Origin: Actinoplanes sichuanensis
Lineage (GTDB): Bacteria; Actinomycetota; Actinomycetes; Mycobacteriales; Micromonosporaceae
Direction of reading: 5' to 3'
DNA: 64,000 bases
NCBI RefSeq assembly: GCF_033097365.1
Contig: NZ_AP028461.1
Location: 10,691,501-10,755,500, forward strand
Under the pieces are notes generated by a model. It was not told the origin of the DNA, did no database searches, and saw nothing but the letters and a program-made list of their open reading frames with translations. Positions 55,783-64,000 of this stretch are shown here, in pieces (the stretch's first letter is position 1; each line of letters starts with the position of its first letter). The position numbers were made by a program, and so were the translations under genes.

Positions 55783-56247
55783 TCAGAAGCCGAAATCCTG
55801 CGTGAAGTAGGTGGTGCCGTTCGCCGAATAGGCGGCACCCACCCCGACCGTCTTGAACTTGCAGTTCAGGATGTTGGCGCGGTGTCCCGGGCTCTTCATC
55901 CAGCCCTGGACGACCTCGTTCGCCGACCGGTAGCCCCACGCGATGTTCTCGCCGCCCGGCTTCTTGTAGCCGGCCGCCTTGAGCCGCGTCGAGAAGGTCG
56001 AGCCGCCCGACCCCGAGTGGCTGAACGCGCCGGTCTTCGCCATCCAGGCACTGTGGGCGCGGGCCGCCTTGGTGATCTTGGCGTCGACCGTGACGGCGCC
56101 GCAGCCGTGCGACTTGCGCTGTACGTTCGTCAGCTTGGCGATGTCGGCCTGCATCGTCGTCACCGGCGTCGCTGCCTGGGCCGGCGACGCGAAGAACAGC
56201 ACGGCGGCGGCGGGGGCGATGGCGGCCAGGGCGAGGCGGCGGAACAT
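55783..56247 (-). CDS. Secreted CAP/SCP-domain protein
   Basis: A 154-residue secreted protein. A signal peptide covers about residues 1-26 (LALAAIAPAAAVLFFASPAQA). The CAP (SCP/PR-1) domain follows with the usual histidine/glutamate cavity: ARAHSAWMAKTGAFSHSG, GENIAWGYRSANEVVQGWM, then SPGHRANILNCKF and YFTQDFGF at the end. Bacterial members act in the envelope, often with unknown ligands. The ATG at 56247 is annotated, but GGAAGGG better fits an in-frame TTG at 56256 (seven-base spacing), which would add three residues. Confidence 0.9.
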   Translation of the reverse strand: MFRRLALAAIAPAAAVLFFASPAQAATPVTTMQADIAKLTNVQRKSHGCGAVTVDAKITKAARAHSAWMAKTGAFSHSGSGGSTFSTRLKAAGYKKPGGENIAWGYRSANEVVQGWMKSPGHRANILNCKFKTVGVGAAYSANGTTYFTQDFGF

Positions 56248-56469
56248 CGAGCGCAAGAGAGACCCTTCCGGAGTACGGCGCCCGGCTGCACCGCCGGGCT
56301 CACCGTTCTCTTCGGCCCGCCTCCGGCCCACTCGAATGCCGACCGGTTGTCTCCCCGTCACCATCGGGTTGCCGGCCATGAGGGCCGCCGCCGGAGACCG
56401 AGGGCCGCCGCACCGAGGGCCGCCGCACCGCGGGAGGAACCGTGGTGCGGCGGCGGGGCGGTGGGTGGG

Positions 56470-58929
56470 TCAGTAGTCGGCCGCGGGGAGTGGGGGCAGC
56501 ACCTGGCCGGAGGCGGCGATGATCTCGCCGGTGATGGCCTCGCCGGTCGGTGGCGGTGGGGTGAGGAAGTCGTCGACGGCTTCCGCGTAGCGGGTGTGTG
56601 GGTGGTTCTCGTGGATGAAGGTCAGGCCGCGTTCGCTCTGCGCGCGTAGCGCCTCCGGGTCGCGGTGCAGGGCGGTGACGACGGTGGCGACCTCGTCCGG
56701 TTCGGCGTAGACGGCGGCCGGGCCGAACGCCGTCTCGTGTCGGTGCGGGAGGATCGGGATGCAGCCGGCCGCCATCGCGATCAGGATTTCGGGGCAGGTG
56801 GCCGGGAGCCGGTCGTCGACCGGCAGGTGCAGGTAGAAGTCGAGTTGGTGCAGGAAACCGCGGGTGTCCAGGTCGGACGGCCGGTAGACGAGCCAGCCGT
56901 GCGGAACTGCCGCCGCGGGTTCGTTGCGGTCGAGGACGCGGACGTCCAGGGCCGGCGACGTGGTGGCCCGCAGCCGCTGCCACTCGGCCGGGCCGCCGGC
57001 GCAGATGCGGCCGATCACCGGACGGTCGGCGCGTGGTCCGGCGCGATGCAGCCGCCAGCGCCGCGGGTTGACGGTGCCGGGCAGGTCGGCGGTGGTGAGC
57101 CGGGCGCCGAACGGGCCGCCGGCGAGGTCGGCGCGGGCCACGGCGTCGGCGGGCGCCCAGTGCGGTTCGACACCGAACAGGCGGCGGGACTCGGCGGCGC
57201 AGTGTGCGGCGGCCCGCGTCCAGGTCGGGTCGGCGGCGATGACGACCCGGGCGGCGCGGATGCCCGAGGTGACGGCGGGTGCGAAGCCCACCAGTTCCGG
57301 GTCGTGTACCAGGACCAGCCGGGCGTGTACGTCGTCGGTGAGGACCACCTGATCGATCACCCCCGTGTTGATCATGTGCTGGAGGGTGGGATCGAGGCGG
57401 GCGGGGTTGCCGGCGACGTTGCCGAGCGTGTTCAGGTGCAGGACGGCCACGGCCCGGCCGGTTCCGGTGAGCGCGCGGAGGCGTTCGGCGACCGGCCAGG
57501 CGGTGTCGCCGTGGACGTTCCAGTCACCGGCGAGGATCACGTCGTACGAGGCCCGGCGCAGTCCGGCGTCTCCGGCCAGGCCGCGGGGTGCGGCGAACGG
57601 CCGATCTCGGGGCGTGCGTGGCCGTACCGCCGGATCGTCGCCTGCGGTGACCCGGGTGTGCCAGGACTGAAACGCCGAGAGGTACGCGTGTCGCGCCGGA
57701 TGCATCCAGCCGGGCCCGATGTCCGAGCCGGACAGTGATCCGGCGGTGAGCCGGATCAGGGCGAGCGGCTCGCCGCCGAGATGCCGGACCGCGGGCCGTC
57801 CGAAGACCGCCCGGGCCCGTTCCACGTATTCGGCGTCGGCGCCCTTGCGGACCGGGTCCAGGTAGCCGAGCCGGTCGAGGGCGGTCTCCCGACGGATCAT
57901 CAGCGATGACAGGTTGTACGAGCGGAACTCGCTGAAGCCGGGCCGGGTGACCACCAGGTCCTCGGTGACCCGGATGGCCACCGACGTGGTGGCGACGATC
58001 GCGGGGTCGGCGATCAGCGGGGCGGCCTGCCGTTCCAGCCGCAGCGGATGCGACCAGTCGTCGGAGTCCTGGAACGTGACGAAGTCGCCGCCGGCGATGT
58101 CGAGTCCGGCGTTGCGGGCCCGGTAGGTGCCACCGTTGGTCGGGATCCGGACGACCCGTACCCGTGGGTCGAGGGCGGCCGCCTGGTCCAGGGCGGATTC
58201 GTAGCCGGGGCCGGAGCCGTCGTCGACGACCAGGATCTCGTGGTTGGTCCAGCTCTGCGCGACGAGTGAGCGGACCGCGGTGACGAGTCCCGGGCCGGGC
58301 TGGTAGGTGGTGACGATCGTGGTGATCCGGTGCGGCGAGCCGTGCCGGGGCGCCGGGGTGGACCGGATCCGGTCGAACCCGGTCACGTCGGCGGGCACCA
58401 GGGTGAGGCCGGGGGCGGGGAACAGTTCGGCGAACCGGGCCGGCCACTCGTCCTTGGTGGCCATGTCCACGGCCAGGGCGGCCCGGATCGGTTCCGGCAC
58501 CGACGGGTAGTCGGCGAGCAGTTTCGCCACCCGGACCGGGTCGCCGGTGGCGAACGCGATCTGCGCGTGCAGCCCCTGGTGCACGGGCGCGACCCCGGCC
58601 GGGCCGAAGGTGCGCAGCAGCGAGTCGAACAGGGCCAGCCCGTCAGCGCGGTCGCCGGGCTGCAGGTTCTGCAGGGTGACGACGCGCGCGAGCTCACCGA
58701 GCGCCCACGCGTCGGCGTCCTGGAACAGCCGGCCCTCGCGGGCGGCGGCGATCAGTTCGTCGGCCGGTCGGCGGGCCGCCGCCCAGGCCAGCAGGGTCCG
58801 GGCCCCGGCCGACCGGGTGTGCAGGGCGGCCGTGGCGGGACCGGTGGGCGCGACCGCGGTGAGGTTCCGCCAATAGCGTTCCAGCAGGTCCGTCCCGTAC
58901 GCGTCCGGTGTGGTGTGCTGCCTGCGCAT
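56470..58929 (-). CDS. Composite glycosyltransferase (helical domain + GT2 + GT4-like domain), paralogue B
   Basis: An 819-residue paralogue of the protein at 49987-52422. It has an N-terminal helical domain (ARRPADELIAAAREGRLFQD), then a GT2 domain (ITTIVTTYQPGPGLVTAVRS, ILVVDDGSGPGYE, NGGTYRARNAGLDIAGGDFV, FQDSDDWSHPLRL), the segment LDPVRKGADAEYVERA and GWMHPARHAYLSAFQSWH shared with paralogue A. A GT-B-like C-terminal half follows (YDVILAGDWNVHGDTAWPV, FYLHLPVDDRLPA, ILIAMAAGCIPILPHR). The last motif is closer to a working GT4 donor site than in paralogue A. It is divergent from the fusion glycosyltransferase. Confidence 0.85.
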   Translation of the reverse strand: MRRQHTTPDAYGTDLLERYWRNLTAVAPTGPATAALHTRSAGARTLLAWAAARRPADELIAAAREGRLFQDADAWALGELARVVTLQNLQPGDRADGLALFDSLLRTFGPAGVAPVHQGLHAQIAFATGDPVRVAKLLADYPSVPEPIRAALAVDMATKDEWPARFAELFPAPGLTLVPADVTGFDRIRSTPAPRHGSPHRITTIVTTYQPGPGLVTAVRSLVAQSWTNHEILVVDDGSGPGYESALDQAAALDPRVRVVRIPTNGGTYRARNAGLDIAGGDFVTFQDSDDWSHPLRLERQAAPLIADPAIVATTSVAIRVTEDLVVTRPGFSEFRSYNLSSLMIRRETALDRLGYLDPVRKGADAEYVERARAVFGRPAVRHLGGEPLALIRLTAGSLSGSDIGPGWMHPARHAYLSAFQSWHTRVTAGDDPAVRPRTPRDRPFAAPRGLAGDAGLRRASYDVILAGDWNVHGDTAWPVAERLRALTGTGRAVAVLHLNTLGNVAGNPARLDPTLQHMINTGVIDQVVLTDDVHARLVLVHDPELVGFAPAVTSGIRAARVVIAADPTWTRAAAHCAAESRRLFGVEPHWAPADAVARADLAGGPFGARLTTADLPGTVNPRRWRLHRAGPRADRPVIGRICAGGPAEWQRLRATTSPALDVRVLDRNEPAAAVPHGWLVYRPSDLDTRGFLHQLDFYLHLPVDDRLPATCPEILIAMAAGCIPILPHRHETAFGPAAVYAEPDEVATVVTALHRDPEALRAQSERGLTFIHENHPHTRYAEAVDDFLTPPPPTGEAITGEIIAASGQVLPPLPAADY

Positions 58930-59011
58930 GGCCCCCCTCGACTGTCGGGAGGATCAACGCGTCGGGGCCGGGGTGCGTGACGCGGGGTGTGTACGGTTCG
59001 TTGTCCTGACC

Positions 59012-61171
59012 ATGACGGCGACCGTTCACGACGTGGCGATCCTCTCGGACTTCCGCTATCCGGGTGGCACGTCGGCCAGCATCGCCGCGGAGGTTCGGGC
59101 CCAGGCCCGGGCCGGCCTGACCACGGTGCTGGTGCATGTGCGCTCGCCGCATCTGAAGCGGGACCGCCCGTTCCATCCACTGATCACCGCCCTGATCCGG
59201 GACGGTTCGGCGTACCTGGCCGCGGAGGGCGAGGAGGTCGCCGCGAAGCTGCTGGTGGTCCGGCAGCCGCGGATCTTCACCGAGGAGCCGGCGGCTCGGC
59301 CCGCGGTCCGGGCCGGACGGGCGGTGATGGTCCTGAATCAGGCGCCGGGCGACGCCGGGGACCCGGGCCGCTACTACGACTTCGCGGTGATCCGACAGCG
59401 GGTGGAGAATCTGTTCGGGGCCGGGATCGAGTGGGCGCCGATCAGCCCGCAGGTACGCGCCGAGGTGCTCCGCGCCGAACCGGGTGCAACCCTGACCGCG
59501 ATCGACTGGCACGAGATCATCGACGGCGCGGAGTGGTGGCGGGAGCGCCCGGCCCGGAGCGGGCCGCCGGTGATCGGACGGCACGGCCGGCCCGACCCGG
59601 TGAAGTGGCCGCGGACCCGGGAGGAGCTGCTCCAGGCGTACCCGGATGTCCCGGACGTGCGGGTGCGGGTGCTCGGCGGCGGTGAACTGGCCGTCGAGCG
59701 GCTCGGTCGGACGCCGGCGAACTGGGAGGTCATCGAATTCGGCACGGTCGAGCCGGCCGAATTCCTGCACGGGCTGGACTTCTTCGTCTACTTCCACGAC
59801 CCGGACCTGATCGAGGCGTTCGGCCGGACGATCATGGAGGCGATGGCGGCCGGTGTGCCGGTGATCGTCGGCGAGCACTTCCGGCCGATCTTCGCCGATG
59901 CGGCGCTCTACACCACCCCGGCCGGCGTGTTACCGCTGGTCCGCGAGCTGCACGCGGACCGGGACAGGTACCGCGCGGTGTCCCTGCACGGACGGGAGTT
60001 CATCGAGACCAGGTACGGCTACCCGTCCCACCTGGCCCGGTTGGCCGCCCGTGGGATCCGCCCGGACGCCCCGCCACCGCCGGCCCTGCGTGCGCCGCGA
60101 CCCGTACCGCCGAAGGGTGTGTTGCTGGTCAGTGACAACGGCGTCGGCCTGGGGCACCTGTCCCGGCTGATGGCGATCGGCCGACGACTGCCCGAGGGCA
60201 CCCCCACCGTGCTGGCCACCCAGTCGCACGGCGCGATGGTCGCCCACCGGGAGGGTTTCCTCACCGAGTACATCCCGTCCCGCAGCGTGCTCGGCCTGCC
60301 CCGGAACTCGTGGACCGAGCTGCTGCGCAGCCGCCTGGAGCATCTGATCGACCTGCACCGCCCGGCCGTGGTGGCGGTGGACAGCGTTCCGCACGACGGC
60401 ATCGTGGCGGCCACCCGGTCGCGGCCCGGGGTCACCTGGGTGTGGGTGCGCCGGCCGATGTGGCGGCGCGACACGGGGGCCGAGTGGATCGAGCGCCGGT
60501 CGGCGTTCCAGCATGTTCTGGAGCCGGGTGAGTTCGCCGCGGCGGCCGACGAGGGCCCGACCGTCGACGACCGGGACGGGGTGTTCCCGGTTCGGCCGAT
60601 CACCTACCTGGATGCCGCCGAGCTGGTCACCGCCGAGGAGGCCCGCGCCGCCCTGGATCTCGTGCCGGGCCGCCCGGCCGCCCTGCTGCAACTCGGTGCC
60701 GGGAACATCAACGACATCTCGTCACCGGCCGCCCGGATCGCCCGTCACCTACGCGGCGCCGGATTCCAGGTGGTGCTGGCCGAGTCGGCGATCGCCACCG
60801 AGCCGATGCCGCCGGTGGCCGGTGCGCACGTGGTCCGGGTCTACCCGATCAGTCGATACCTGCGCGGATTCGACCTGGTGGTGAGCGCGTCGGGTTACAA
60901 CTCGTTCCATGAGCTGATCGCCTTCGGGATCCCGGCGGTGTTCGTGCCGAACCGGGAGACCGCCCTGGACGACCAGACCAGCCGGGCCCGGTTCGCCGCG
61001 GCCGCCGGTGCCGCACTGATCGTCGAGGACCCGGACGGTGACGACCTGGACCGGGTGCTGTCCCGGGCGGTACGGGCCGACGTCCGCGACGCGCTGCGCC
61101 GCCGCTGCGCCGAGGTGGCCCCCGGCAACGGCGCCACCGACGCGGCCGACTGGCTGACCGCTCTTACCTGA
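59012..61171 (+). CDS. Fusion of two GT-B glycosyltransferases (GT4-like + MurG/GT28-like)
   Basis: A 719-residue protein. Residues 1 to about 355 are a GT4-like half (AILSDFRYPGGTSASIAAEV; donor motif DPDLIEAFGRTIMEAMAAGV with the acidic residue). Residues from about 370 form a second unit that starts like MurG/UGT enzymes (LLVSDNGVGLGHLSRLMAIG, then LLQLGAGNINDISSP, then LVVSASGYNSFHELIAFGIP and NRETALDDQTSRARFA). Two sugar transfers by one polypeptide are therefore likely. The ATG at 59012 begins the first strand directly; TACGGT lies 14 bases upstream. The next gene starts nine bases after the stop. Confidence 0.86.
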   Translation: MTATVHDVAILSDFRYPGGTSASIAAEVRAQARAGLTTVLVHVRSPHLKRDRPFHPLITALIRDGSAYLAAEGEEVAAKLLVVRQPRIFTEEPAARPAVRAGRAVMVLNQAPGDAGDPGRYYDFAVIRQRVENLFGAGIEWAPISPQVRAEVLRAEPGATLTAIDWHEIIDGAEWWRERPARSGPPVIGRHGRPDPVKWPRTREELLQAYPDVPDVRVRVLGGGELAVERLGRTPANWEVIEFGTVEPAEFLHGLDFFVYFHDPDLIEAFGRTIMEAMAAGVPVIVGEHFRPIFADAALYTTPAGVLPLVRELHADRDRYRAVSLHGREFIETRYGYPSHLARLAARGIRPDAPPPPALRAPRPVPPKGVLLVSDNGVGLGHLSRLMAIGRRLPEGTPTVLATQSHGAMVAHREGFLTEYIPSRSVLGLPRNSWTELLRSRLEHLIDLHRPAVVAVDSVPHDGIVAATRSRPGVTWVWVRRPMWRRDTGAEWIERRSAFQHVLEPGEFAAAADEGPTVDDRDGVFPVRPITYLDAAELVTAEEARAALDLVPGRPAALLQLGAGNINDISSPAARIARHLRGAGFQVVLAESAIATEPMPPVAGAHVVRVYPISRYLRGFDLVVSASGYNSFHELIAFGIPAVFVPNRETALDDQTSRARFAAAAGAALIVEDPDGDDLDRVLSRAVRADVRDALRRRCAEVAPGNGATDAADWLTALT

Positions 61172-61180
61172 GGAGGGCGC

Positions 61181-61822
61181 ATGTTACGTGAGGAGGACGT
61201 GATGCCCGACGAAGGCGACATGCAGTCCCTGGTCGTCCGGCTGCGCACGATCGAGCAGGAGCGGGACGCCTGGCGGACCCGCTGCGACGGGCTGACCGGG
61301 GAACGCGACGAGGAACGGGAGGCGGCCCGGCGGCTGCGCGGCAGTGGGTCGTACCGGCTGGGCCGTGGCCTGGTGACGCTGGCCCGGGATCCGCTGCGGC
61401 TGATGCGCCGGATGCGCCGTGTCCCGGTGGCCCCGCGCCGCAAGACGGTCAAACGCCCGCTCCAGGCCCGGCTGTACGTGGCGATCGGCCTGGACCTGGA
61501 CCGGCTCCGCGAGTTCACCCAGACGGTCCGCCGCCGGGTGCTGGTCGAGCCGGACCATCGGGCCGTGATCCTGACCGACAACCCGGAGTTCTCCCTGCTG
61601 CGCCGGTCCGCGCTGATCCTGGAGTACCTGCCGGACCGGGCCACCTGGGAGCGGCACCGCCCGGACCATCCGTGGGACGTGGTGCTCTCCGAACGGCTGT
61701 CCCGGCTGTTCACCGAGCACGACGCGGCGGGTGTGGTGTTCGTCGACCCGGACCGGCCGCCGACACTGCCGGAGATGTTGGACACAACCCCGCCGGGGCG
61801 CACGTCGTTGCAGCAGTCATGA
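61181..61822 (+). CDS. Hypothetical coiled-coil protein of the glycan locus
   Basis: A 213-residue soluble protein. Residues about 12-50 are coiled coil (VVRLRTIEQERDAWRTRCDG), followed by GSGSYRLGRGLVTLARDPLR, a motif often found next to or within glycosyltransferase-associated proteins. The rest has no recognised domain. Two starts are possible: ATG 61181 and ATG 61202, each preceded by GAGGAGG. It is flanked without gaps by the fusion glycosyltransferase and the membrane protein, so it is presumably part of the same operon. Confidence 0.75.
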   Translation: MLREEDVMPDEGDMQSLVVRLRTIEQERDAWRTRCDGLTGERDEEREAARRLRGSGSYRLGRGLVTLARDPLRLMRRMRRVPVAPRRKTVKRPLQARLYVAIGLDLDRLREFTQTVRRRVLVEPDHRAVILTDNPEFSLLRRSALILEYLPDRATWERHRPDHPWDVVLSERLSRLFTEHDAAGVVFVDPDRPPTLPEMLDTTPPGRTSLQQS

Positions 61823-63390
61823 CCGCTCAAACCGTGACGATCCCGGCGGCTCGGTCACCCGAGATCCCGGACCGGCCGCCGAACCCGCGGCTGTGGGGCC
61901 ACGTCGCCCGGCGCTGCGTGCTCGTCCCGGCGATCGTGCTGACACCGCTGCTCGCCGTCGCGCCGTCCCGCGACCACCGGTTCAACGTCTACTGGCACGG
62001 CGGCCTGTTCCGCGACGACCCGGCAGCGATCGTCTCGCACACCATCGCCAGCGGCGACGCCTACCTGCGGCTCGGTAACTTCCGGCCACTCGGGCGGATG
62101 CTGGAGAAGAGCCTCGACCTGGCCGCCTTCACCGGCATGCAGCAGCTCGGGCTGCCCGCCACGGTGATGCTGCGGGCCGTCTCGATCCTCGCCGCGATGC
62201 TGCTCACCCTGGCCGTCGTGGTCCTCGCCGAGAGCGTGCTGCACCGCGGCCGGCTGCTCGGCGGCACCCCGTCGACGGTCGCGCTGCTGCTGCCGTACGC
62301 GGTGGGCGCCGGTTTCGTCGCGGCCGGCCAGGACAGCACCGTCATCCTCTTCGGTGGCCTGTACTTCAGCACCGCCGCCGTGGTCCTGCTGGTCGCCGCC
62401 GTGGCCTGCCGACTGGACCGGCTCCGGTGGTGGAACGGAGTGCTCGCGGTCACCGCCGGAGCCGCCCTGGCGATCTTCAACGAGCCCGCCTACTTCGCCG
62501 TCCCGCTGGCCACCGCCGCGGTCCTGCTCCGCGGTCGGTTCGTGCTCGGGATGGGTCCGCGGCAACTGCTCGTCTCGCCCGGGATGCGGTTCGCCGGTCT
62601 GCTCTGGGCCGGGTTCCTGCCGGTCTTCGCCACCGTCCGGTGGATCATCCGCGGGTTCTGCTCCGACGGCGGCTGCTACCAGGGGTCGGACCTGATCGTC
62701 GACGCCCGCTCGATCCTGCTGCTGCCGGTCCGGATGACCGCCTGGCTGCCGCCGTTGCAGTGGCGGGCCGCGACCGACGCCGGCACCGGGGACTGGTGGC
62801 GTGGTGTGGTTCCGGTGGTGGCGGTCGTGCTGCTGGCGGGGCTCGCCGTCCGTACCCACGTGGTCTTGCGGGAAACCGCACGCCCGGATCGCCGGGCGCT
62901 GACCGGCCTCGCCGCCGTCGCCGTCGTGATCATCGCCTGCGGCGCCCTGCTGGCCACGCTCAGCGTGGCCGTCCGCGCCGCGATGAGTGGCACGCAACTG
63001 TGGGAGCAGGGCTGGCGTGACTCGGCGCTGACCGTGCCCGGCGGGATGTTGCTCGTCGTGTCGCTGTCGCTGCTCGCCGGACGGCGCGCGACCGTCGGCG
63101 CTCTGGTCGCGCTGGTGCTGTGCGGCACGGTTTCGGCCACCGCCAACCGGGCCTACGCCGGCGCCACCGCCACCCTGAAGACCGCCCAGCTGGACAACCG
63201 GATCGCCGCCGCGATGGGTGGCTTCGAACGGTCGAAGGCCGGCAACGTCCGCCGGTGCGCTCTACTCGACGAGGCACTTCTCACCAACCGGCACAAACCG
63301 TTCCTCCAGCAGCGTTACACCGACTCGCTGGATCTGGCCGCCCGCACCCTGGCCGGCGTGCCGTTCTGCGACCGGGCGGTGATCAGGTGA
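61819..63390 (+). CDS. Polytopic membrane protein (GT-C/Wzy-like candidate)
   Basis: A 523-residue membrane protein with about ten hydrophobic helices. After helix 1 it has a long extracytoplasmic loop (FNVYWHGGLFRDDPAAIVSH), and near the C-terminus a soluble tail with two cysteines (VRRCALLDEALL; GVPFCDRAVI). Another loop, GFCSDGGCYQGSDL, has a cysteine pair. The layout resembles GT-C mannosyltransferases or O-antigen polymerases, but no catalytic motif is certain. The ATG overlaps the stop of the coiled-coil gene; its stop overlaps the GT2 gene. Confidence 0.78.
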   Translation: MTAQTVTIPAARSPEIPDRPPNPRLWGHVARRCVLVPAIVLTPLLAVAPSRDHRFNVYWHGGLFRDDPAAIVSHTIASGDAYLRLGNFRPLGRMLEKSLDLAAFTGMQQLGLPATVMLRAVSILAAMLLTLAVVVLAESVLHRGRLLGGTPSTVALLLPYAVGAGFVAAGQDSTVILFGGLYFSTAAVVLLVAAVACRLDRLRWWNGVLAVTAGAALAIFNEPAYFAVPLATAAVLLRGRFVLGMGPRQLLVSPGMRFAGLLWAGFLPVFATVRWIIRGFCSDGGCYQGSDLIVDARSILLLPVRMTAWLPPLQWRAATDAGTGDWWRGVVPVVAVVLLAGLAVRTHVVLRETARPDRRALTGLAAVAVVIIACGALLATLSVAVRAAMSGTQLWEQGWRDSALTVPGGMLLVVSLSLLAGRRATVGALVALVLCGTVSATANRAYAGATATLKTAQLDNRIAAAMGGFERSKAGNVRRCALLDEALLTNRHKPFLQQRYTDSLDLAARTLAGVPFCDRAVIR

Positions 63391-64000
63391 TCTCGGTGAT
63401 CGCGCCGATCTACAACGAGGGGCCGGGCGTCGACAGGTTCGTCGAACGGCTCGGCGAGGTCCTCGGAGCCGCCTCCCTCGATTACGAGCTGGTCCTCGTC
63501 GACGACGGCTCGGCCGACGACTCGTGGTCCCGGATCTCCCGGCAGGCGCTGGTCGACCCGCGGGTCCGCGGCCTGCGGCTGTCCCGCAACTTCGGCAAGG
63601 AGGCCGCCCTGCTGGCCGGGCTGGACCATGCCGCCGGCGACGCCGTCGTGATCATCGACTCGGACCTGCAGCATCCGCCGTCGGCCATCCCGGCGATGGT
63701 CCGGCGCTGGCAGGACGGCGCCCAGGTGGTCGAGGCTGTCAAGCGCAACCGGACCGGCCAGCGGCTCGGCAACCGGCTCGGCTCCCGGCTGTTCAACCGC
63801 ACGTTCACCAGGTTCACCGGCGTCGACCTGGTCGACGCCACCGACTTCCGGCTGCTCGGCCGCCCGGCCGTCGACGCGCTGCGGCGGATGCCGGAACACT
63901 CGTCGTTCTTCCGCGGAACCAGCAGCTGGATCGGCTTCACCCGGGCCACCGTCGAGATCGACATCGACCACCGGGAGGGCGGCGCGTCCCGGTGGACCGT
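63387..64000 (+). CDS. GT2 glycosyltransferase, GtrB/DPM1-like (3' truncated by window edge)
   Basis: About 204 residues are visible. The protein starts ISVIAPIYNEGPGVDRFVER, then has LVLVDDGSADDSW, LSRNFGKEAALLAGLDHA and the metal-binding IIDSDLQHPP, all typical of polyprenyl-phosphate sugar synthases such as GtrB, ArnC and DPM1. Those enzymes load glucose or mannose on a lipid carrier for GT-C enzymes, which fits the membrane protein before it. The GTG overlaps the preceding stop (GTGA). The C-terminal part, including any membrane helices, is outside the window. Confidence 0.9.
   Translation, partial: MISVIAPIYNEGPGVDRFVERLGEVLGAASLDYELVLVDDGSADDSWSRISRQALVDPRVRGLRLSRNFGKEAALLAGLDHAAGDAVVIIDSDLQHPPSAIPAMVRRWQDGAQVVEAVKRNRTGQRLGNRLGSRLFNRTFTRFTGVDLVDATDFRLLGRPAVDALRRMPEHSSFFRGTSSWIGFTRATVEIDIDHREGGASRWT

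Noticed and set aside
56380..56440. Functional tandem repeat (GAGGGCCGCCGCAC units)
   Set aside because: Only two to three short GC-rich copies in an intergenic gap; expected by chance or slippage at this base composition.

Overview
The window is high-GC DNA (roughly 70%), with G or C in almost every third codon position, many GTG starts and many 4-base stop/start overlaps. Gene content and order are those of an actinobacterium. Domain types and small lineage-specific genes suggest Micromonosporaceae (Actinoplanes/Micromonospora-like); this is an inference. From about 1.5 to 49.9 kb the order follows, with insertions, the block known in Mycobacterium tuberculosis (Rv2989 back to Rv2918c) and Streptomyces coelicolor (SCO5552 to SCO5585): iclR/ndgR-leuCD-hup-mutT1-ppk-cofC-gpsA-ddl-thiL-rpmB-DAK-recG-rsmD-coaD-sepIVA-DUF177-rpmF-rnc-mutM-smc-ftsY-amt-glnB-glnD.

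Layout. 1-2.3 kb: a LuxR-type AAA regulator cut by the window edge, and an IclR regulator divergent from leuCD. 2.3-9.2 kb: leucine biosynthesis, a two-domain HU protein, then mutT1 and ppk with a small cold-shock-like protein on the minus strand. 9.2-18 kb: cofC; a coupled plsC-gpsA-PLP lyase-zinc-ribbon operon; ddl; thiL; a GNAT protein; a tandem-repeat array; rpmB. 18-22.9 kb: a FakA/DAK protein with a large low-complexity insert, recG and DUF952. 22.9-25.2 kb: two LPXTG surface proteins. 25.5-31.7 kb: rsmD-coaD, sepIVA, DUF177-rpmF-plsX-rnc, a PIG-V-like mannosyltransferase and mutM. 31.8-36.2 kb: a three-gene, translationally coupled minus-strand operon inserted between mutM and smc. It encodes a PelF-like glycosyltransferase, a 12-TM protein and a spherulin-4-like hydrolase, and is a candidate minimal Pel-type amino-sugar polysaccharide system. 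36.9-45.7 kb: a small coiled-coil protein, smc, a HAD phosphatase, a decayed gene, a PhoD-like phosphatase, ftsY and an APH-type kinase. 45.7-49.9 kb: amt-glnB-glnD behind a convincing GlnR box.

After glnD, where ffh is expected, a cell-surface glycan region begins (49.9-64 kb, runs off the end). It holds two paralogous composite glycosyltransferases of about 815 residues, a membrane-anchored methyltransferase, an acyltransferase-3/SGNH O-acetylase, a CAP-domain secreted protein, a fusion of two GT-B glycosyltransferases, a coiled-coil protein, a polytopic membrane protein and a GtrB/DPM-like GT2. Together they look like an envelope-glycan decoration locus.

The most interesting points are the Pel-like operon, the composite glycosyltransferase pair, the GlnR box, a set of -10 elements that predict leaderless mRNAs at five genes, and a decaying 27-bp tandem repeat between the GNAT gene and rpmB. 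No tRNA, rRNA, CRISPR array or insertion sequence was recognised.
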